A stretch of 35,355 nt of DNA, taken from positions 373,059-408,413 of the forward strand of contig NZ_VTTI01000004.1 of the NCBI RefSeq assembly GCF_008641105.1, written 5' to 3'. The notes beneath the pieces are model-generated. The model was not told the DNA's origin, ran no database searches, and saw only the letters and a program-made list of their open reading frames with translations. This document shows positions 7,719 to 17,026 of this stretch, piece after piece; position 1 is the stretch's first letter; each line of letters starts with the position of its first letter. The translations under genes and the position numbers were made by a program. Source of the stretch: Halopseudomonas salina. Lineage in GTDB: Bacteria > Pseudomonadota > Gammaproteobacteria > Pseudomonadales > Pseudomonadaceae.

Positions 7719-9164
7719 ATGACCGAGGAAAAGCAGCCCCCACCAAACCCTGAAGGCGACCTGGCATCACGGTTCCCTACAGCCTATACCATTCTTTTTC
7801 TTCTGATCATTCTGGTCGCGGCGCTCACATGGATCATACCCGCGGGGCAGTATGAGCGATCCATGAATGAGGAAGTCGGGCGCGAAGTTGCGGTGCCAGG
7901 CACCTACCAGACCGTCGATCCCAGCCCCCAGGGCTTTGTCGACATCATGCTGGCCCCCACGGCCGGGTTCTACGACCCCGACAGTTATGCAGCCAACGCC
8001 ATAGATGTGGCGCTCTTCGTTCTGTTCCTGGGCGGATTTCTGGGCGTAATGAACGCCACTGGCGCAATTGATACCGGCATACGCAGTGCCATGCACCATC
8101 TGGAGGGCCGGGAGATATGGATGATCCCGATCCTCATGACGCTATTCGCGCTGGGGGGGACGACCTACGGCATGGCGGAGGAGACGCTCGCGTTCTACGC
8201 CATCCTGATCCCCGTCATCATTTCAGCCGGTTATGACGCCGTCACCGGTGTCGCAGTCATTCTGGTGGGTGCCGGCATTGGTGTACTAGGCTCCACCATA
8301 AATCCTTTTGCCACCGTTATCGCATCCAACGCCGCCAACATTCCTTTCACCGACGGCATCATGCTGCGCTTTGTGCTGCTGGTTGGCGGTCTGATCATTT
8401 GTGCGGCCTACGTCATGCGCTATGCCAAGCGGGTCAAGGCCGACCCGTCCCGGTCGGTGGTCGCCAAACAGAGAGATGCGCACCGCAAGCTGTTTCTGCA
8501 AGGCCATGACGAGCTGGACAACTTCGAGCTAAGCGCCATTCAGAAAATCGCCCTGATTATCTTCGCTCTGACCTTTGTGGTCATGATCTGGGGCGTCTCG
8601 TCCCAGGGCTGGTGGATGGCTCAGATGGGCGCTCTTTTTCTGGGGTCGGCCATCGTGATTGGCCTGATTTCGCGACTAGGAGAGAAAAAACTCACCGGCA
8701 GCTTTGTCGACGGCGCCCGTGATCTGCTTGGGGTTGCGCTGGTAGTGGGTCTTGCCCGGGGCATCGTCGTCATCATGGAACAAGGCATGATTGCTGACAC
8801 TATCCTGCACAGCGCCGAAAACAGCCTGGGCGGATTACCCGAGTTGGCCTTTATCAATTTGATGTTCTGGATAGAGGTGGGCATGAGCTTCTTCGTCCCC
8901 TCCTCCTCAGGTCTCGCTGTTCTGTCAATGCCAATCCTCGCGCCACTGGCGGATTTTGCCAACGTGGGCCGTGATCTTGTAGTGACCGCTTACCAGTCAG
9001 CCAACGGCCTGGTTAATCTGATAAACCCGACCTTCGCGGTGGTCGTGGGTGGTCTGGCTATTGGCCGGGTGTCCTATGATCGCTGGCTGGTGTTTATCTG
9101 GCCTCTGCTGCTGATTCTGACTGTGTTCATCACTGTAGTGATCAGTGTTGGCGCGTTCCTTTGA
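7719..9164 (+). CDS. YfcC-family transporter, probable arginine/ornithine carrier of the ADI pathway
   Basis: A 481-residue multi-pass membrane protein. The ATG at 7719 is chosen for its AAGGAG site; the start 11 codons earlier has none. It belongs to the YfcC/DcuC-like (ion transporter superfamily) group, with the opening [27 protein letters not shown], and conserved [30 protein letters not shown] and [22 protein letters not shown] segments. Family members in ADI gene clusters take the place of the arginine-ornithine antiporter ArcD. As first gene ahead of arcABC it is likely to exchange arginine for ornithine, but the substrate is inferred from context only. Confidence 0.82.
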   Translation: MTEEKQPPPNPEGDLASRFPTAYTILFLLIILVAALTWIIPAGQYERSMNEEVGREVAVPGTYQTVDPSPQGFVDIMLAPTAGFYDPDSYAANAIDVALFVLFLGGFLGVMNATGAIDTGIRSAMHHLEGREIWMIPILMTLFALGGTTYGMAEETLAFYAILIPVIISAGYDAVTGVAVILVGAGIGVLGSTINPFATVIASNAANIPFTDGIMLRFVLLVGGLIICAAYVMRYAKRVKADPSRSVVAKQRDAHRKLFLQGHDELDNFELSAIQKIALIIFALTFVVMIWGVSSQGWWMAQMGALFLGSAIVIGLISRLGEKKLTGSFVDGARDLLGVALVVGLARGIVVIMEQGMIADTILHSAENSLGGLPELAFINLMFWIEVGMSFFVPSSSGLAVLSMPILAPLADFANVGRDLVVTAYQSANGLVNLINPTFAVVVGGLAIGRVSYDRWLVFIWPLLLILTVFITVVISVGAFL

Positions 9165-9184
9165 TAACCCGAACCGGAGGCAAC

Positions 9185-10414
9185 ATGACAGATCATAGCC
9201 TGGGCGTACATTCTGAAACCGGCATCCTGCGGCAGGTCATCGTTTGCCGGCCGGGGCTCGCCCACCGGCGACTGACGCCCTCGAACTGTGATGCGCTACT
9301 GTTTGATGACGTTTTCTGGGTCAAACAGGCGCAGAAAGACCATGATATTTTCGCCGATGTCATGCGTGCACGTGGCATAGAGGTGCTGGACGTCAACGAC
9401 CTGCTGGCAGAAACCCTGGATATCCCCCTGGCCCGCGCCTGGATTCTGGACCACCGTATTACCTGGGATCATATCGGCGTCGGCATGGTTTCCGACCTGC
9501 GCGCCTGGATGGACGAGCTCCCCGGCCGAACCCTGGCGGAATTTCTGATCGGCGGGCTGGAGGTGGGCGATCTGCCCTTCGACCCCTCCGGTTTGTTCGG
9601 CAACCATCTGGGGCCATACGGATTCGTACTGCCGCCGCTACCCAACTTTCTGTTCACGCGCGATAACAGCGCTTGGATCTACGGGGGCGTAACACTCAAT
9701 CCCATGTACTGGGCTGCGCGCAAACCGGAAACCCTGCTGATGAGCGCCATCTATCAGTTCCATCCAGCCTTCGCCGGCAAGGTCAAGGTTCACTGGGGCG
9801 ATCCGCTCAAGGACCACGCCCTGGCCACGCTGGAAGGCGGAGACATCATGCCGGTGGGTAATGGCGCCGTACTGGTGGGAATGGGCGAGCGCTCCTCGCC
9901 ACAGGCAATCGGTCAACTGGCCAAGGCCCTTTTTGACAATGGCACAGCCGACCGGGTGATCGCCTGTCAGATTCCCAAGACCCGCTCAGCCATGCACCTG
10001 GACACGGTGTTTACTTTCTGTGGCGGCAATGTGGTGACCACCTTCAAGGAAGTTGCCGACCAGATGGTCTGTTATGACCTGCGGCCCGGCCAAGGGGACA
10101 AGCATCTGTCATTCCGGCAGGACAGCCGCCCGTTATTCGATGTGGTGGCCGATGTGATGGGCTACAGCTCGCTGGAAGTCATCGCCACTGGTGGCGACAC
10201 CCCTGCCGAGCGGGAACGGGAGCAGTGGAATGATGGCAACAACGTGCTTGCCCTGAGTCCGGGAGTCGTTATTGGCTACGATCGCAACGACGACACCAAT
10301 GCCGCCCTCGAAGCGGCAGGCATAGAAGTGCTTGCCATACCCGGTGCCGAGCTGGGTCGGGGCAGGGGCGGCGGGCGCTGCATGAGTTGCCCGACCATAC
10401 GAGACGCAGTCTGA
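9185..10414 (+). CDS. arcA: Arginine deiminase
   Basis: A 409-residue protein, the normal length. It hydrolyses arginine to citrulline and ammonia, the first step of the ADI pathway in the cytoplasm. The ATG at 9185 has a GGAGG site nine bases upstream. Visible family motifs are the N-terminal [27 protein letters not shown], the HLDTVFTF segment with the active-site His, and the C-terminal [10 protein letters not shown] loop with the catalytic nucleophile Cys399. It starts 20 bases after the transporter stop and is followed closely by arcB, so the four genes form one operon. Confidence 0.95.
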   Translation: MTDHSLGVHSETGILRQVIVCRPGLAHRRLTPSNCDALLFDDVFWVKQAQKDHDIFADVMRARGIEVLDVNDLLAETLDIPLARAWILDHRITWDHIGVGMVSDLRAWMDELPGRTLAEFLIGGLEVGDLPFDPSGLFGNHLGPYGFVLPPLPNFLFTRDNSAWIYGGVTLNPMYWAARKPETLLMSAIYQFHPAFAGKVKVHWGDPLKDHALATLEGGDIMPVGNGAVLVGMGERSSPQAIGQLAKALFDNGTADRVIACQIPKTRSAMHLDTVFTFCGGNVVTTFKEVADQMVCYDLRPGQGDKHLSFRQDSRPLFDVVADVMGYSSLEVIATGGDTPAEREREQWNDGNNVLALSPGVVIGYDRNDDTNAALEAAGIEVLAIPGAELGRGRGGGRCMSCPTIRDAV

Positions 10415-10432
10415 CAAGTCAGGAGCAAGGCA

Positions 10433-11434
10433 ATGGCATTCAATCTCAAGAACCGGCATTTTCTGACCCTGCGGGACTTTACCCCGCGGGAAATCGGGTT
10501 TCTGCTCAAGCTGTCCGCAGACCTCAAAACCGCCAAGTACTCGGGCACCGAAGTACCGCAGTTACGCGGCAAGGACATCGCCCTGATCTTCGAAAAAAAC
10601 TCAACCCGAACGCGGGTGGGTTTTGAAGTCGCCGCCTTTGATCAGGGTGCCAGGGTGACGTACCTGGGCCCGACTGGCACGCATATCGGCCACAAGGAAT
10701 CCGTAAAGGACACCGCCCGGGTGCTGGGCCGCGTATACGACGCCATTGAATACCGCGGTTTCGGCCAGGCAGTCGTGGAAGAGCTGGCACAGTACGCCGG
10801 AGTGCCGGTCTATAACGGTCTGACCAACGAATTCCACCCCACGCAGATACTGGCCGACTTTCTGACCATGCAGGAGAACGTGGACAAACCCCTGCGCGAG
10901 GTAGCCTTTGTGTTTATAGGTGATGCCGCCAACAATATGGGCGACAGTCTGCTCATCGGTGGTGCCAAGATGGGGATGGATGTGCGCCTTTGCGCTCCCG
11001 AAGCCTGTTGGCCTGCCGAGGCCATTCAGAAGGAAGCGCAGACGATCGCCGAAACCACCGGCGCACGAATCATGATTACCGACGATATCGATGCCGCCGT
11101 GAAGGACGTGGACTTCGTCTATACCGACGTATGGGTCTCCATGGGCGAGGCCAAGGAAAAATGGGCCGAGCGCATCAAGCTGCTGCAGCCCTATCAGGTC
11201 AACGCAGCGTTGATGGCAAAGACCGGCAACCCCAGGGCCAGATTCATGCATTGCCTGCCGGCCTTCCACAACACGGAAACCACCCTGGGCAAGGAGATAC
11301 AGGCAGAGTTCGGCATTGATGCCATGGAAGTGACTGACGAGGTTTTCGAAAGCCCCGCATCCATCGTGTTCGATCAGGCGGAAAACCGCATGCATACGAT
11401 CAAGGCGGTACTCGTCGCCACCCTCGGATCATGA
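10433..11434 (+). CDS. arcB: Ornithine carbamoyltransferase, catabolic
   Basis: A 333-residue protein that converts citrulline and phosphate to ornithine and carbamoyl phosphate in this pathway. The carbamoyl-phosphate loop STRTR is at residues 57-61, HPTQ follows near 135, and MHCLPAFH, with the ornithine-binding cysteine, lies near 273. FEKNSTRTR and [11 protein letters not shown] are typical of the family. The catabolic direction is inferred from its place between arcA and arcC, 18 bases after arcA. Confidence 0.94.
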   Translation: MAFNLKNRHFLTLRDFTPREIGFLLKLSADLKTAKYSGTEVPQLRGKDIALIFEKNSTRTRVGFEVAAFDQGARVTYLGPTGTHIGHKESVKDTARVLGRVYDAIEYRGFGQAVVEELAQYAGVPVYNGLTNEFHPTQILADFLTMQENVDKPLREVAFVFIGDAANNMGDSLLIGGAKMGMDVRLCAPEACWPAEAIQKEAQTIAETTGARIMITDDIDAAVKDVDFVYTDVWVSMGEAKEKWAERIKLLQPYQVNAALMAKTGNPRARFMHCLPAFHNTETTLGKEIQAEFGIDAMEVTDEVFESPASIVFDQAENRMHTIKAVLVATLGS

Positions 11435-11449
11435 CAAGGGAGTGATGAC

Positions 11450-12355
11450 ATGCTCGTAGTCGCAGCCCTCGGAGGCAACGCACTGCTACGCCGCGGCGAA
11501 CCGCTCACCGCGCAGGCGCAGCGTGCCAATGTAAAAATTGCCGCTCAGTCACTGGCTGGTATCATCCGTGCCGGCCACCGGCTGGTGGTTACCCACGGCA
11601 ACGGTCCCCAGGTCGGCCTGCTGGCCCTGCAGGGCGCAGCCTACAAGCCAGACGAAGCCTATCCCCTTGACGTTCTGGGCGCAGAAACAGAAGGCATGAT
11701 CGGTTATATCATCGAGCAGGAACTGGAGAACGCACTGGATCATGACCGACCGGTAGCCACCCTGCTGACCCAGATACTGGTCGACAAGAACGATCCCGCT
11801 TTCCAGAAACCCACCAAATTCGTCGGTCCGGTTTACGAGCGGGAAGAAGCCGAAACCAAGGCCCGTGCTGCAGGCTGGCATATAGCCCAGGACGGTGATA
11901 AATGGCGGCGGGTGGTTCCCTCTCCCAAACCCTTGGAAATACCCGACATGCGGGTGCTTAAGCTGTTACTGGATCAGAATGTAGTCATTATCTGCGCTGG
12001 GGGCGGCGGCATCCCCGTTCTGCGCCGGGACGACGGCAGCATGATCGGGGTGGAAGCCGTCATCGACAAGGACGCCGCCACCGCGCTGCTGGCCCGACAG
12101 TTGGGAGCTGACGCCCTGCTGCTGCTTACCGACGTGGATGCAATATACCGGGATTTCGGCAAGGATAGCGCCAGCCCGATTTCGGCTTTGACGGTGTCCC
12201 AGGCCCGCGAACTCGATCTGCCAGCCGGCTCGATGGGCCCCAAGCTGGAGGCTGCAGCCGAGTTTGCCGAGCATGGAGGCATTAGCGGTATCGGTCGGCT
12301 GGAAGATGCTCTAGCGATCCTGGAACGCAAGGCAGGTACCTGTATAAGCGGCTGA
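11450..12355 (+). CDS. arcC: Carbamate kinase
   Basis: A 301-residue amino-acid-kinase-fold protein that transfers phosphate from carbamoyl phosphate to ADP, giving ATP, ammonia and CO2. Visible motifs are the N-terminal ALGGNALL, THGNGPQVGLLALQ, CAGGGGIPVL, VIDKDAATALLARQ and the C-terminal GSMGPKLEAAAEF. A GGGAGTG site lies just upstream of the ATG. It ends the transporter-arcABC operon and converges on the MoxR-type gene with only 21 bases between the stops. I see no hairpin terminator in that gap. Confidence 0.95.
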   Translation: MLVVAALGGNALLRRGEPLTAQAQRANVKIAAQSLAGIIRAGHRLVVTHGNGPQVGLLALQGAAYKPDEAYPLDVLGAETEGMIGYIIEQELENALDHDRPVATLLTQILVDKNDPAFQKPTKFVGPVYEREEAETKARAAGWHIAQDGDKWRRVVPSPKPLEIPDMRVLKLLLDQNVVIICAGGGGIPVLRRDDGSMIGVEAVIDKDAATALLARQLGADALLLLTDVDAIYRDFGKDSASPISALTVSQARELDLPAGSMGPKLEAAAEFAEHGGISGIGRLEDALAILERKAGTCISG

Positions 12356-12376
12356 TCAGCAGACAGAATCCAGTCC

Positions 12377-13465
12377 TCAGAGAAGGTGGCGTTGGGCATA
12401 GAGCGCTTTCCAGTGATCACCCCTGCGTTCGGCTATTTCCGTATCGAAATAGTGCCTGAGCCGCCGGCGATCCTCGGGCTTGTCTTTCAGAGCGGACCCG
12501 AGAAGGAAATGCACCAGGCTTTCAACCGTCATACGCCCGTCGGCGTAGTAAAAGGCGTGAACGCTCATGGCGTGGGCCACAGCTACTGCCTCGGCGGTAG
12601 ACATTGCCGAGCCCGCCAAACGGTCAGTACTGCGCCCGGCGATCGACTGACCGTTGCGCAGCTCATGGAAAACCGTGACCAGCACTTCCAGCACCATGGG
12701 ATCGGGCTTGAAGGTAATACCTGCCTTGGCATTAAGCTTTTCTGTCTGTCGAACCACCACGTCGATTTCATCGCCGAGTCGCGCAATCGGCTTGACCTGC
12801 TCGAAATTCATGCGACGTTTCAGAGCCGCGCTCATGCGGTTGACACCCTCATCCACACTGTTGGATGTCGCGATGATATTGAAACCCTCGCTGGCATAGA
12901 TCACGCCATCATCCCCAGCCAACTCGGGAATGCTGATTACCCGATCCGACAGAATGGAGAGCACCGAATCCTGCAACGTCTGAGGGCAACGCGCAATTTC
13001 CTCGAAACGCAGGAATTTGCCATCACGCATGGCCCGTAGCAGCGGGCTGGGAACCAGTGCCTCGACACAGGGCCCATGCTGGCGCAACAAGGCTTCATTC
13101 CAGGTATAGAGCAACTGGTTGACGCTGTTGACTGCCCCCCCTTGAATCATCAGGGACGAGTCGCCCGAGGCGGCAGCGGCAATCAACTCCGAGAGCAGCG
13201 ACTTGGCGGTGCCTGGCTCGCCCACCAGCAGGGCGCCACGGTTGGTGCACAACGCTATCACCACGCGCGTAACCACCTCGGGCTCACACACAAATTTGCG
13301 CTCAATACCCAGCTTCTTGTCACCCTCGACGAACTTGCCCACCGCAACCGGAGACATGCGCCAACCTGGAGGAACCGGGTGCTCGTCAAGCTGCTTGAGG
13401 CGCTCCAGCTCTTCTTGATATTCAGCCTCGGCCGGCAGACGTTGCTTGTTTTCATACTTGCTCAT
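12377..13465 (-). CDS. MoxR-type AAA ATPase (AAA_5)
   Basis: A 362-residue ATPase. Walker A is GEPGTAKS at residues 82-89. The Walker B region reads KFLRFEEIARC (151-161), with Glu in place of the usual Asp. IIATSNSVDEGVNRMSAALKRR carries sensor 1 and the arginine-rich segment. EALVPSPLLRAMRDG and the pattern around it closely resemble the ATPase usually encoded with VWA, DUF5682 and SWIM-zinc-finger proteins. None of those partners is here. Instead its start overlaps the stop of the methyltransferase-GspE fusion by four bases, so the two are translationally coupled. MoxR proteins act as chaperone-like remodellers; the client is unknown and the fusion protein is the obvious candidate. Confidence 0.83.
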   Translation of the reverse strand: MSKYENKQRLPAEAEYQEELERLKQLDEHPVPPGWRMSPVAVGKFVEGDKKLGIERKFVCEPEVVTRVVIALCTNRGALLVGEPGTAKSLLSELIAAAASGDSSLMIQGGAVNSVNQLLYTWNEALLRQHGPCVEALVPSPLLRAMRDGKFLRFEEIARCPQTLQDSVLSILSDRVISIPELAGDDGVIYASEGFNIIATSNSVDEGVNRMSAALKRRMNFEQVKPIARLGDEIDVVVRQTEKLNAKAGITFKPDPMVLEVLVTVFHELRNGQSIAGRSTDRLAGSAMSTAEAVAVAHAMSVHAFYYADGRMTVESLVHFLLGSALKDKPEDRRRLRHYFDTEIAERRGDHWKALYAQRHLL

Positions 13466-15729
13466 TGGGCTTCTCTCCGGCCACCGCGCGACTCAGGAGC
13501 CATGCGCTCCTCAGGCAGAATTCGTGGCAGTTCCGACATGGGTATGGTGCCGGCGATAACATGATCAAGGGCGCTATCACGCATGGTGCTCAAGCCTGCA
13601 TCCAGCGCCAGCCAACGCATTTCACCAATGGGCGGCTGACGGGATATTGCGTTGCGAATGTCCTGGTTCACGTGCAGATACTCCACAACCGCCACCCTGC
13701 CCCGTGTACCTTTACCGTTACAGGCTGGGCAACCGGTTCCGGCATAGCAGCGAAAGCCGGCAGGTGCACCTTCGGGGAACAACTCCGCCATGATGACCGG
13801 GTCTGGCTTCGCCTCTGTACGACACTCCTTGCAGATTCTCTTGGCGAGGCGTTGGGCAATAACCGCAAGCAGCTCACTGGCAATCGAATTGGGGTGCACA
13901 CCCAGGTCATAAAGCCGCTGAAGGGAGTCCACCGCGTCGTTACAGTGCAGCGTGGACAGCACCACGTGACCGGTTTGTGACGCCCGCATAGCCTCCAGCG
14001 CCGTTTCCTGGTCACGGATCTCGCCTACCAGGATCACGTCCGGGTCCTGGCGGACGAAGGCACGCATGGCATTGGCAAAGCTGAACCCTATGTCAGGCCG
14101 CACCCGCGTCTGTTGAATGTTGTCGATGGAATACTCGATCGGATCCTCCACCGTGATGACCTTGCGCTGACCATCATCGGCTAGTTCCTGCAGACCCGCA
14201 TACAGCGTGGTGGACTTGCCTGAGCCAGTCGGTCCTACCACCAGAACCAGACCGGCGGGGTTATTCAGCAACCGGCGATAATGGCCGGAAATCTTGCGCG
14301 ACATTCCCAGCTCCTGCATGGTCATCGCACGGCCGGTCTGACGTAGCAGACGAATCACCACATGCTCGCCATGCAGTGAAGGTTGGGTCTGCACCCGCAA
14401 ATCATAGGACGCGTCGCCAAAGCGCAACATGGAGCGTCCGCCCTGAGGCAGGCGGCGCTCGGCGATATTCAGCTCCGCCCGCAGCTTGATCACATTGACA
14501 ATTCCCAGCAGTTCACCGGGGGTCAATCGATAATGGTTGAGGTCATGCAGTTCGCCGTCAATACGCAGGCGTATACGAATGCGATCATCATAGCGCTCCA
14601 GGTGAATATCGCTTGCCTGGTTGGTCACACCCTCAAGCAGAATTCCCTCATAGATTGAAACAAGATAGGGGCTGATACGGTTATGTGCGTCTTCTTCACG
14701 CCCCTCTTCCTCCTCCGCTTCGTCAACTTCGGCAAGGTGGGTACGCCCCAGCATGTCGCCGCGCAGGGTGATAGCCAGATGAGACCAGAGGCGTTGGAAA
14801 TCGGTTGGTGTTACCAACAGCAATCGGGTGGTATGCCCTTCTGTGAGCCTTTCGATCGCATCCAGGCGTGCATCCGGGTCGTCACTGGCAACCACCAGCT
14901 CGTTGCCTTCCATGTAGGCGGGAATCAAGCGGTGCTTGTCCAGAAAAGTCCGCGAGAAACCCGCAAAAAGCCGCACGTCCAGGCTGGGCAGCAACTTCTC
15001 CAGTTCGATAAAGGATACGTTGCGCTTTTGCGCCGCAAGTCGACGATAAAGCTCGGCATCCTCATAATTAACCAGCCTGTGCAAAATCCGCATCAGGGGC
15101 TTGCCACTGGCAAGTGCTTCCTCTCGGGCTTTGGATACGGTCTGTTCGTCGGCGACACCCAGGTCTATCAGAACGTCGGCCGTAGAGCGTCTGAAATCGA
15201 CCCAGCCCAGCGTGCCGGCTCGCTCGAGCTGTTCTTCCCGGCGACGATATTGCACCAGCGAGGGCGACCGGCCCTCTTCAGGCTCAAGGTTGATTAACAC
15301 TCCACCTTCCTTGAGCAGGCCCAAAAGCGCCTCGGGATGCTTGAGAAATGTGCCACTGAGTATGAAGTCGCAGGGGGCGTCCAAGTGAAAGCCCGATTGC
15401 ACATCCGCAATACTGATCTCTACGTTCTTGATGTGGAACTTGGCCAGATTGGTAGCTGCAATATCGGCAATCGCTGCCTCCTTTTCCACTACATGGACCC
15501 TGGAAAACAGATGCGACAAGGCGGCCGGTACATAACCAGACCCCGCACCCACGTACAAAACGCTCTGGTTCCTGCCCATGGGAGGCAGCGCAGTCAGGAT
15601 CTGCTGCAAGGCAGAACGAGTAGGAATGCTGTGACCAGACATATGCTGGGCCAGATCCGAAGAAGCAATGAAAGCTTCCCGGGGAACCGCCCGCAGGACA
15701 ACCTGGATCTTGGGATTATGTGTACTCAC
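13462..15729 (-). CDS. PCMT-like methyltransferase domain fused to a GspE/PilB-type secretion ATPase
   Basis: A 755-residue protein starting with GTG at 15729 after GGAGAAAA. Residues about 1-165 resemble protein-L-isoaspartate O-methyltransferase: VLYVGAGSGYVPAAL (57-71) holds the SAM-binding glycines and VHVVEKE follows as the second strand. Residues about 180-320 look like the GspE N-terminal domain (LGVADEQTVSKAREEALASG). An acidic linker of about 15 residues (335-348) precedes the ATPase: Walker A GPTGSGKST at 499-507, Asp box ITVEDPIEY, Walker B ILVGEIRD at 566-573, His box VLSTLH and a zinc-binding cysteine set (Cys633, 636, 667, 670). All ATPase motifs are intact. PilB/GspE enzymes power type IV pili or type II secretion, but no pilus or secretion gene is adjacent. 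The fusion is unusual. Confidence 0.88.
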   Translation of the reverse strand: MSTHNPKIQVVLRAVPREAFIASSDLAQHMSGHSIPTRSALQQILTALPPMGRNQSVLYVGAGSGYVPAALSHLFSRVHVVEKEAAIADIAATNLAKFHIKNVEISIADVQSGFHLDAPCDFILSGTFLKHPEALLGLLKEGGVLINLEPEEGRSPSLVQYRRREEQLERAGTLGWVDFRRSTADVLIDLGVADEQTVSKAREEALASGKPLMRILHRLVNYEDAELYRRLAAQKRNVSFIELEKLLPSLDVRLFAGFSRTFLDKHRLIPAYMEGNELVVASDDPDARLDAIERLTEGHTTRLLLVTPTDFQRLWSHLAITLRGDMLGRTHLAEVDEAEEEEGREEDAHNRISPYLVSIYEGILLEGVTNQASDIHLERYDDRIRIRLRIDGELHDLNHYRLTPGELLGIVNVIKLRAELNIAERRLPQGGRSMLRFGDASYDLRVQTQPSLHGEHVVIRLLRQTGRAMTMQELGMSRKISGHYRRLLNNPAGLVLVVGPTGSGKSTTLYAGLQELADDGQRKVITVEDPIEYSIDNIQQTRVRPDIGFSFANAMRAFVRQDPDVILVGEIRDQETALEAMRASQTGHVVLSTLHCNDAVDSLQRLYDLGVHPNSIASELLAVIAQRLAKRICKECRTEAKPDPVIMAELFPEGAPAGFRCYAGTGCPACNGKGTRGRVAVVEYLHVNQDIRNAISRQPPIGEMRWLALDAGLSTMRDSALDHVIAGTIPMSELPRILPEERMAPESRGGRREAQ

Positions 15730-16036
15730 GGTTTTCTCCGCTATACGTCGCCGGATATCAACCAGCGAACAAGAAGGCTCATAATCCCAAGATAACCGGT
15801 AATTACGGCCTTAAATACGACGTAAGTCATGTTTTAACCAATCTGCCAGCCAGAACTACCAGAACAGAGTGACTCCTCGGACAGAATCGGTTTTAGCGCT
15901 TGGGACCTCTGTCCATCCCGTCCGGAAATAACCCTTGGTCCTTTCAGATTAAAGCGCATACTGCGGCACCTGAGCACATAGCGGAGTCGATACTCTGCAA
16001 AGGAAGCTGTGATATCAGGATGATCCCGAGGTTCAT
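15730..16036. other. Intergenic region between divergent fusion ATPase and small membrane protein genes
   Basis: This 307-base divergent gap must hold both promoters. I see no convincing ORF, RNA gene or strong hairpin. A TATAGC near 15742-15747, read on the minus strand, lies just upstream of the GTG start of the fusion gene, but no well-spaced -35 box accompanies it. Confidence 0.4.
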
Positions 16037-16261
16037 ATGGAAAACACCCAAACTAATGGCAGCAGCGTCGCAATCGTGGCAATTATTGTAGTCGGACTGC
16101 TCATTGTTGGGGCCGGCGTACTATTTTACACCGGCGCATTCGATAGCAGTGGCGGCACAACGAGCACCACCGTTATTGAGGCCCCTGCCGAACAGGACAA
16201 AGGGTTGAGCCTCAAGTTTGAAGATAAAGACGGCGTAAAGACCGAAATCTCGACTAACTGA
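16037..16261 (+). CDS. Small single-pass membrane protein, function unknown
   Basis: A 74-residue protein. A short polar N-terminus (MENTQTNGSS) is followed by one hydrophobic segment (residues 11-33, VAIVAIIVVGLLIVGAGVLFY), then a Ser/Thr/Gly-rich stretch and a charged tail ending KTEISTN. The topology suggests a bitopic inner-membrane protein with a short periplasmic or cytoplasmic tail. I do not recognise a family. It stands alone between divergent promoters and a strong terminator, so it is likely a real single-gene unit. A weak purine-rich CGAGG lies upstream of the ATG. Confidence 0.65.
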   Translation: MENTQTNGSSVAIVAIIVVGLLIVGAGVLFYTGAFDSSGGTTSTTVIEAPAEQDKGLSLKFEDKDGVKTEISTN

Positions 16262-16301
16262 TTGCGTTAGCAGATGGAGGTCAATAACAGGACTTCCACA
16301 A

Positions 16302-16339
16302 AGAAAAGCCTCTAGTCTTCGCAGACTGGAGGCTTTTCT
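16302..16339. terminator. Strong bidirectional intrinsic terminator
   Basis: A near-perfect 17-bp stem with loop TCGC: the left arm begins AGAAAAGCCTC and the right arm ends GAGGCTTTTCT. The T-rich arms give U-tracts on both strands. It lies between the convergent small-protein gene and the FMN reductase gene and should stop both. Confidence 0.85.
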
Positions 16340-16363
16340 GATTTCCGCCTGCCGCCCATAAGC

Positions 16364-17023
16364 CTAGGGCGCATTCCTCTGAGATGGCGAACGCTTGAAG
16401 TCACCAATTTCCTGGTGGGGATCAACCCTTGAGCGATGCTCGCTGGTTGCCTGGGCCCACCATATCAGCTGATTGAAAGTACGGCCCAGATAGTCAAACC
16501 AGCCGTCCATTTTCACCTCTTGCTGGGGGCCACCGTCCTCGGTAAATACTTCTTGTGCCCGAGGCACGTGGATCATCGCAGACACCGGCAAACAGCCAAG
16601 CTCTGCCAGAAAGGTACGCATCGCTATCGCCGCGCGCATCCCGCCCCACTGGCCGGCGGAATAGGTCACGATTGCACTTGGTTTATAGGCAAACAATGAG
16701 CTACCGAAATGGTTGAGCAAGTGCGCCAATGCCGGGCTGAGCGAGTGGTTATATTCCGGACTGATCATGATGTAGCCGTCAGCGGACTCGATTTTATCCG
16801 CCAGCGCATCAAGACCCTCCGGAGCCCTGCTTTTCGGATAGGCAAAGTGCGGTTTGAAGACGTGATCAAGCGGATAATCAAGGGCATCCACCAGCTCGAA
16901 CTGATGACCCTCGTACCGGGTTTTCAGAAACTGCAGACATGCTAACGCCACACGATGCCCGAGTCGCGGGGGCTTTGGCGGGGTGCTGTCTCTTACCGTG
17001 CCAAGAAAGACCAGGAATTTCAT
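16364..17023 (-). CDS. NADPH-dependent FMN reductase family protein
   Basis: A 219-residue flavodoxin-fold protein. The N-terminal MKFLVFLGTVRDSTPP matches the phosphate-binding loop region (LGTxRxxS...), and MISPEYNHSLSPALAHLLNHF is the diagnostic PEYN segment of the NADPH-dependent FMN reductase/azoreductase group. SAGQWGGMRAAIAMRTFLAELG follows, as in the family. It probably reduces flavin or quinone-like substrates with NAD(P)H in the cytoplasm; the substrate is not readable from sequence. Its start is three bases from the stop of the DUF2235 gene, so the two are probably co-transcribed. The C-terminus (after about residue 190) is polar and not conserved. Confidence 0.88.
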   Translation of the reverse strand: MKFLVFLGTVRDSTPPKPPRLGHRVALACLQFLKTRYEGHQFELVDALDYPLDHVFKPHFAYPKSRAPEGLDALADKIESADGYIMISPEYNHSLSPALAHLLNHFGSSLFAYKPSAIVTYSAGQWGGMRAAIAMRTFLAELGCLPVSAMIHVPRAQEVFTEDGGPQQEVKMDGWFDYLGRTFNQLIWWAQATSEHRSRVDPHQEIGDFKRSPSQRNAP

Positions 17024-17026
17024 TTT

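Noticed and set aside
10601..11395. 264-residue minus-strand open frame
   Set aside because: It is a shadow of arcB.
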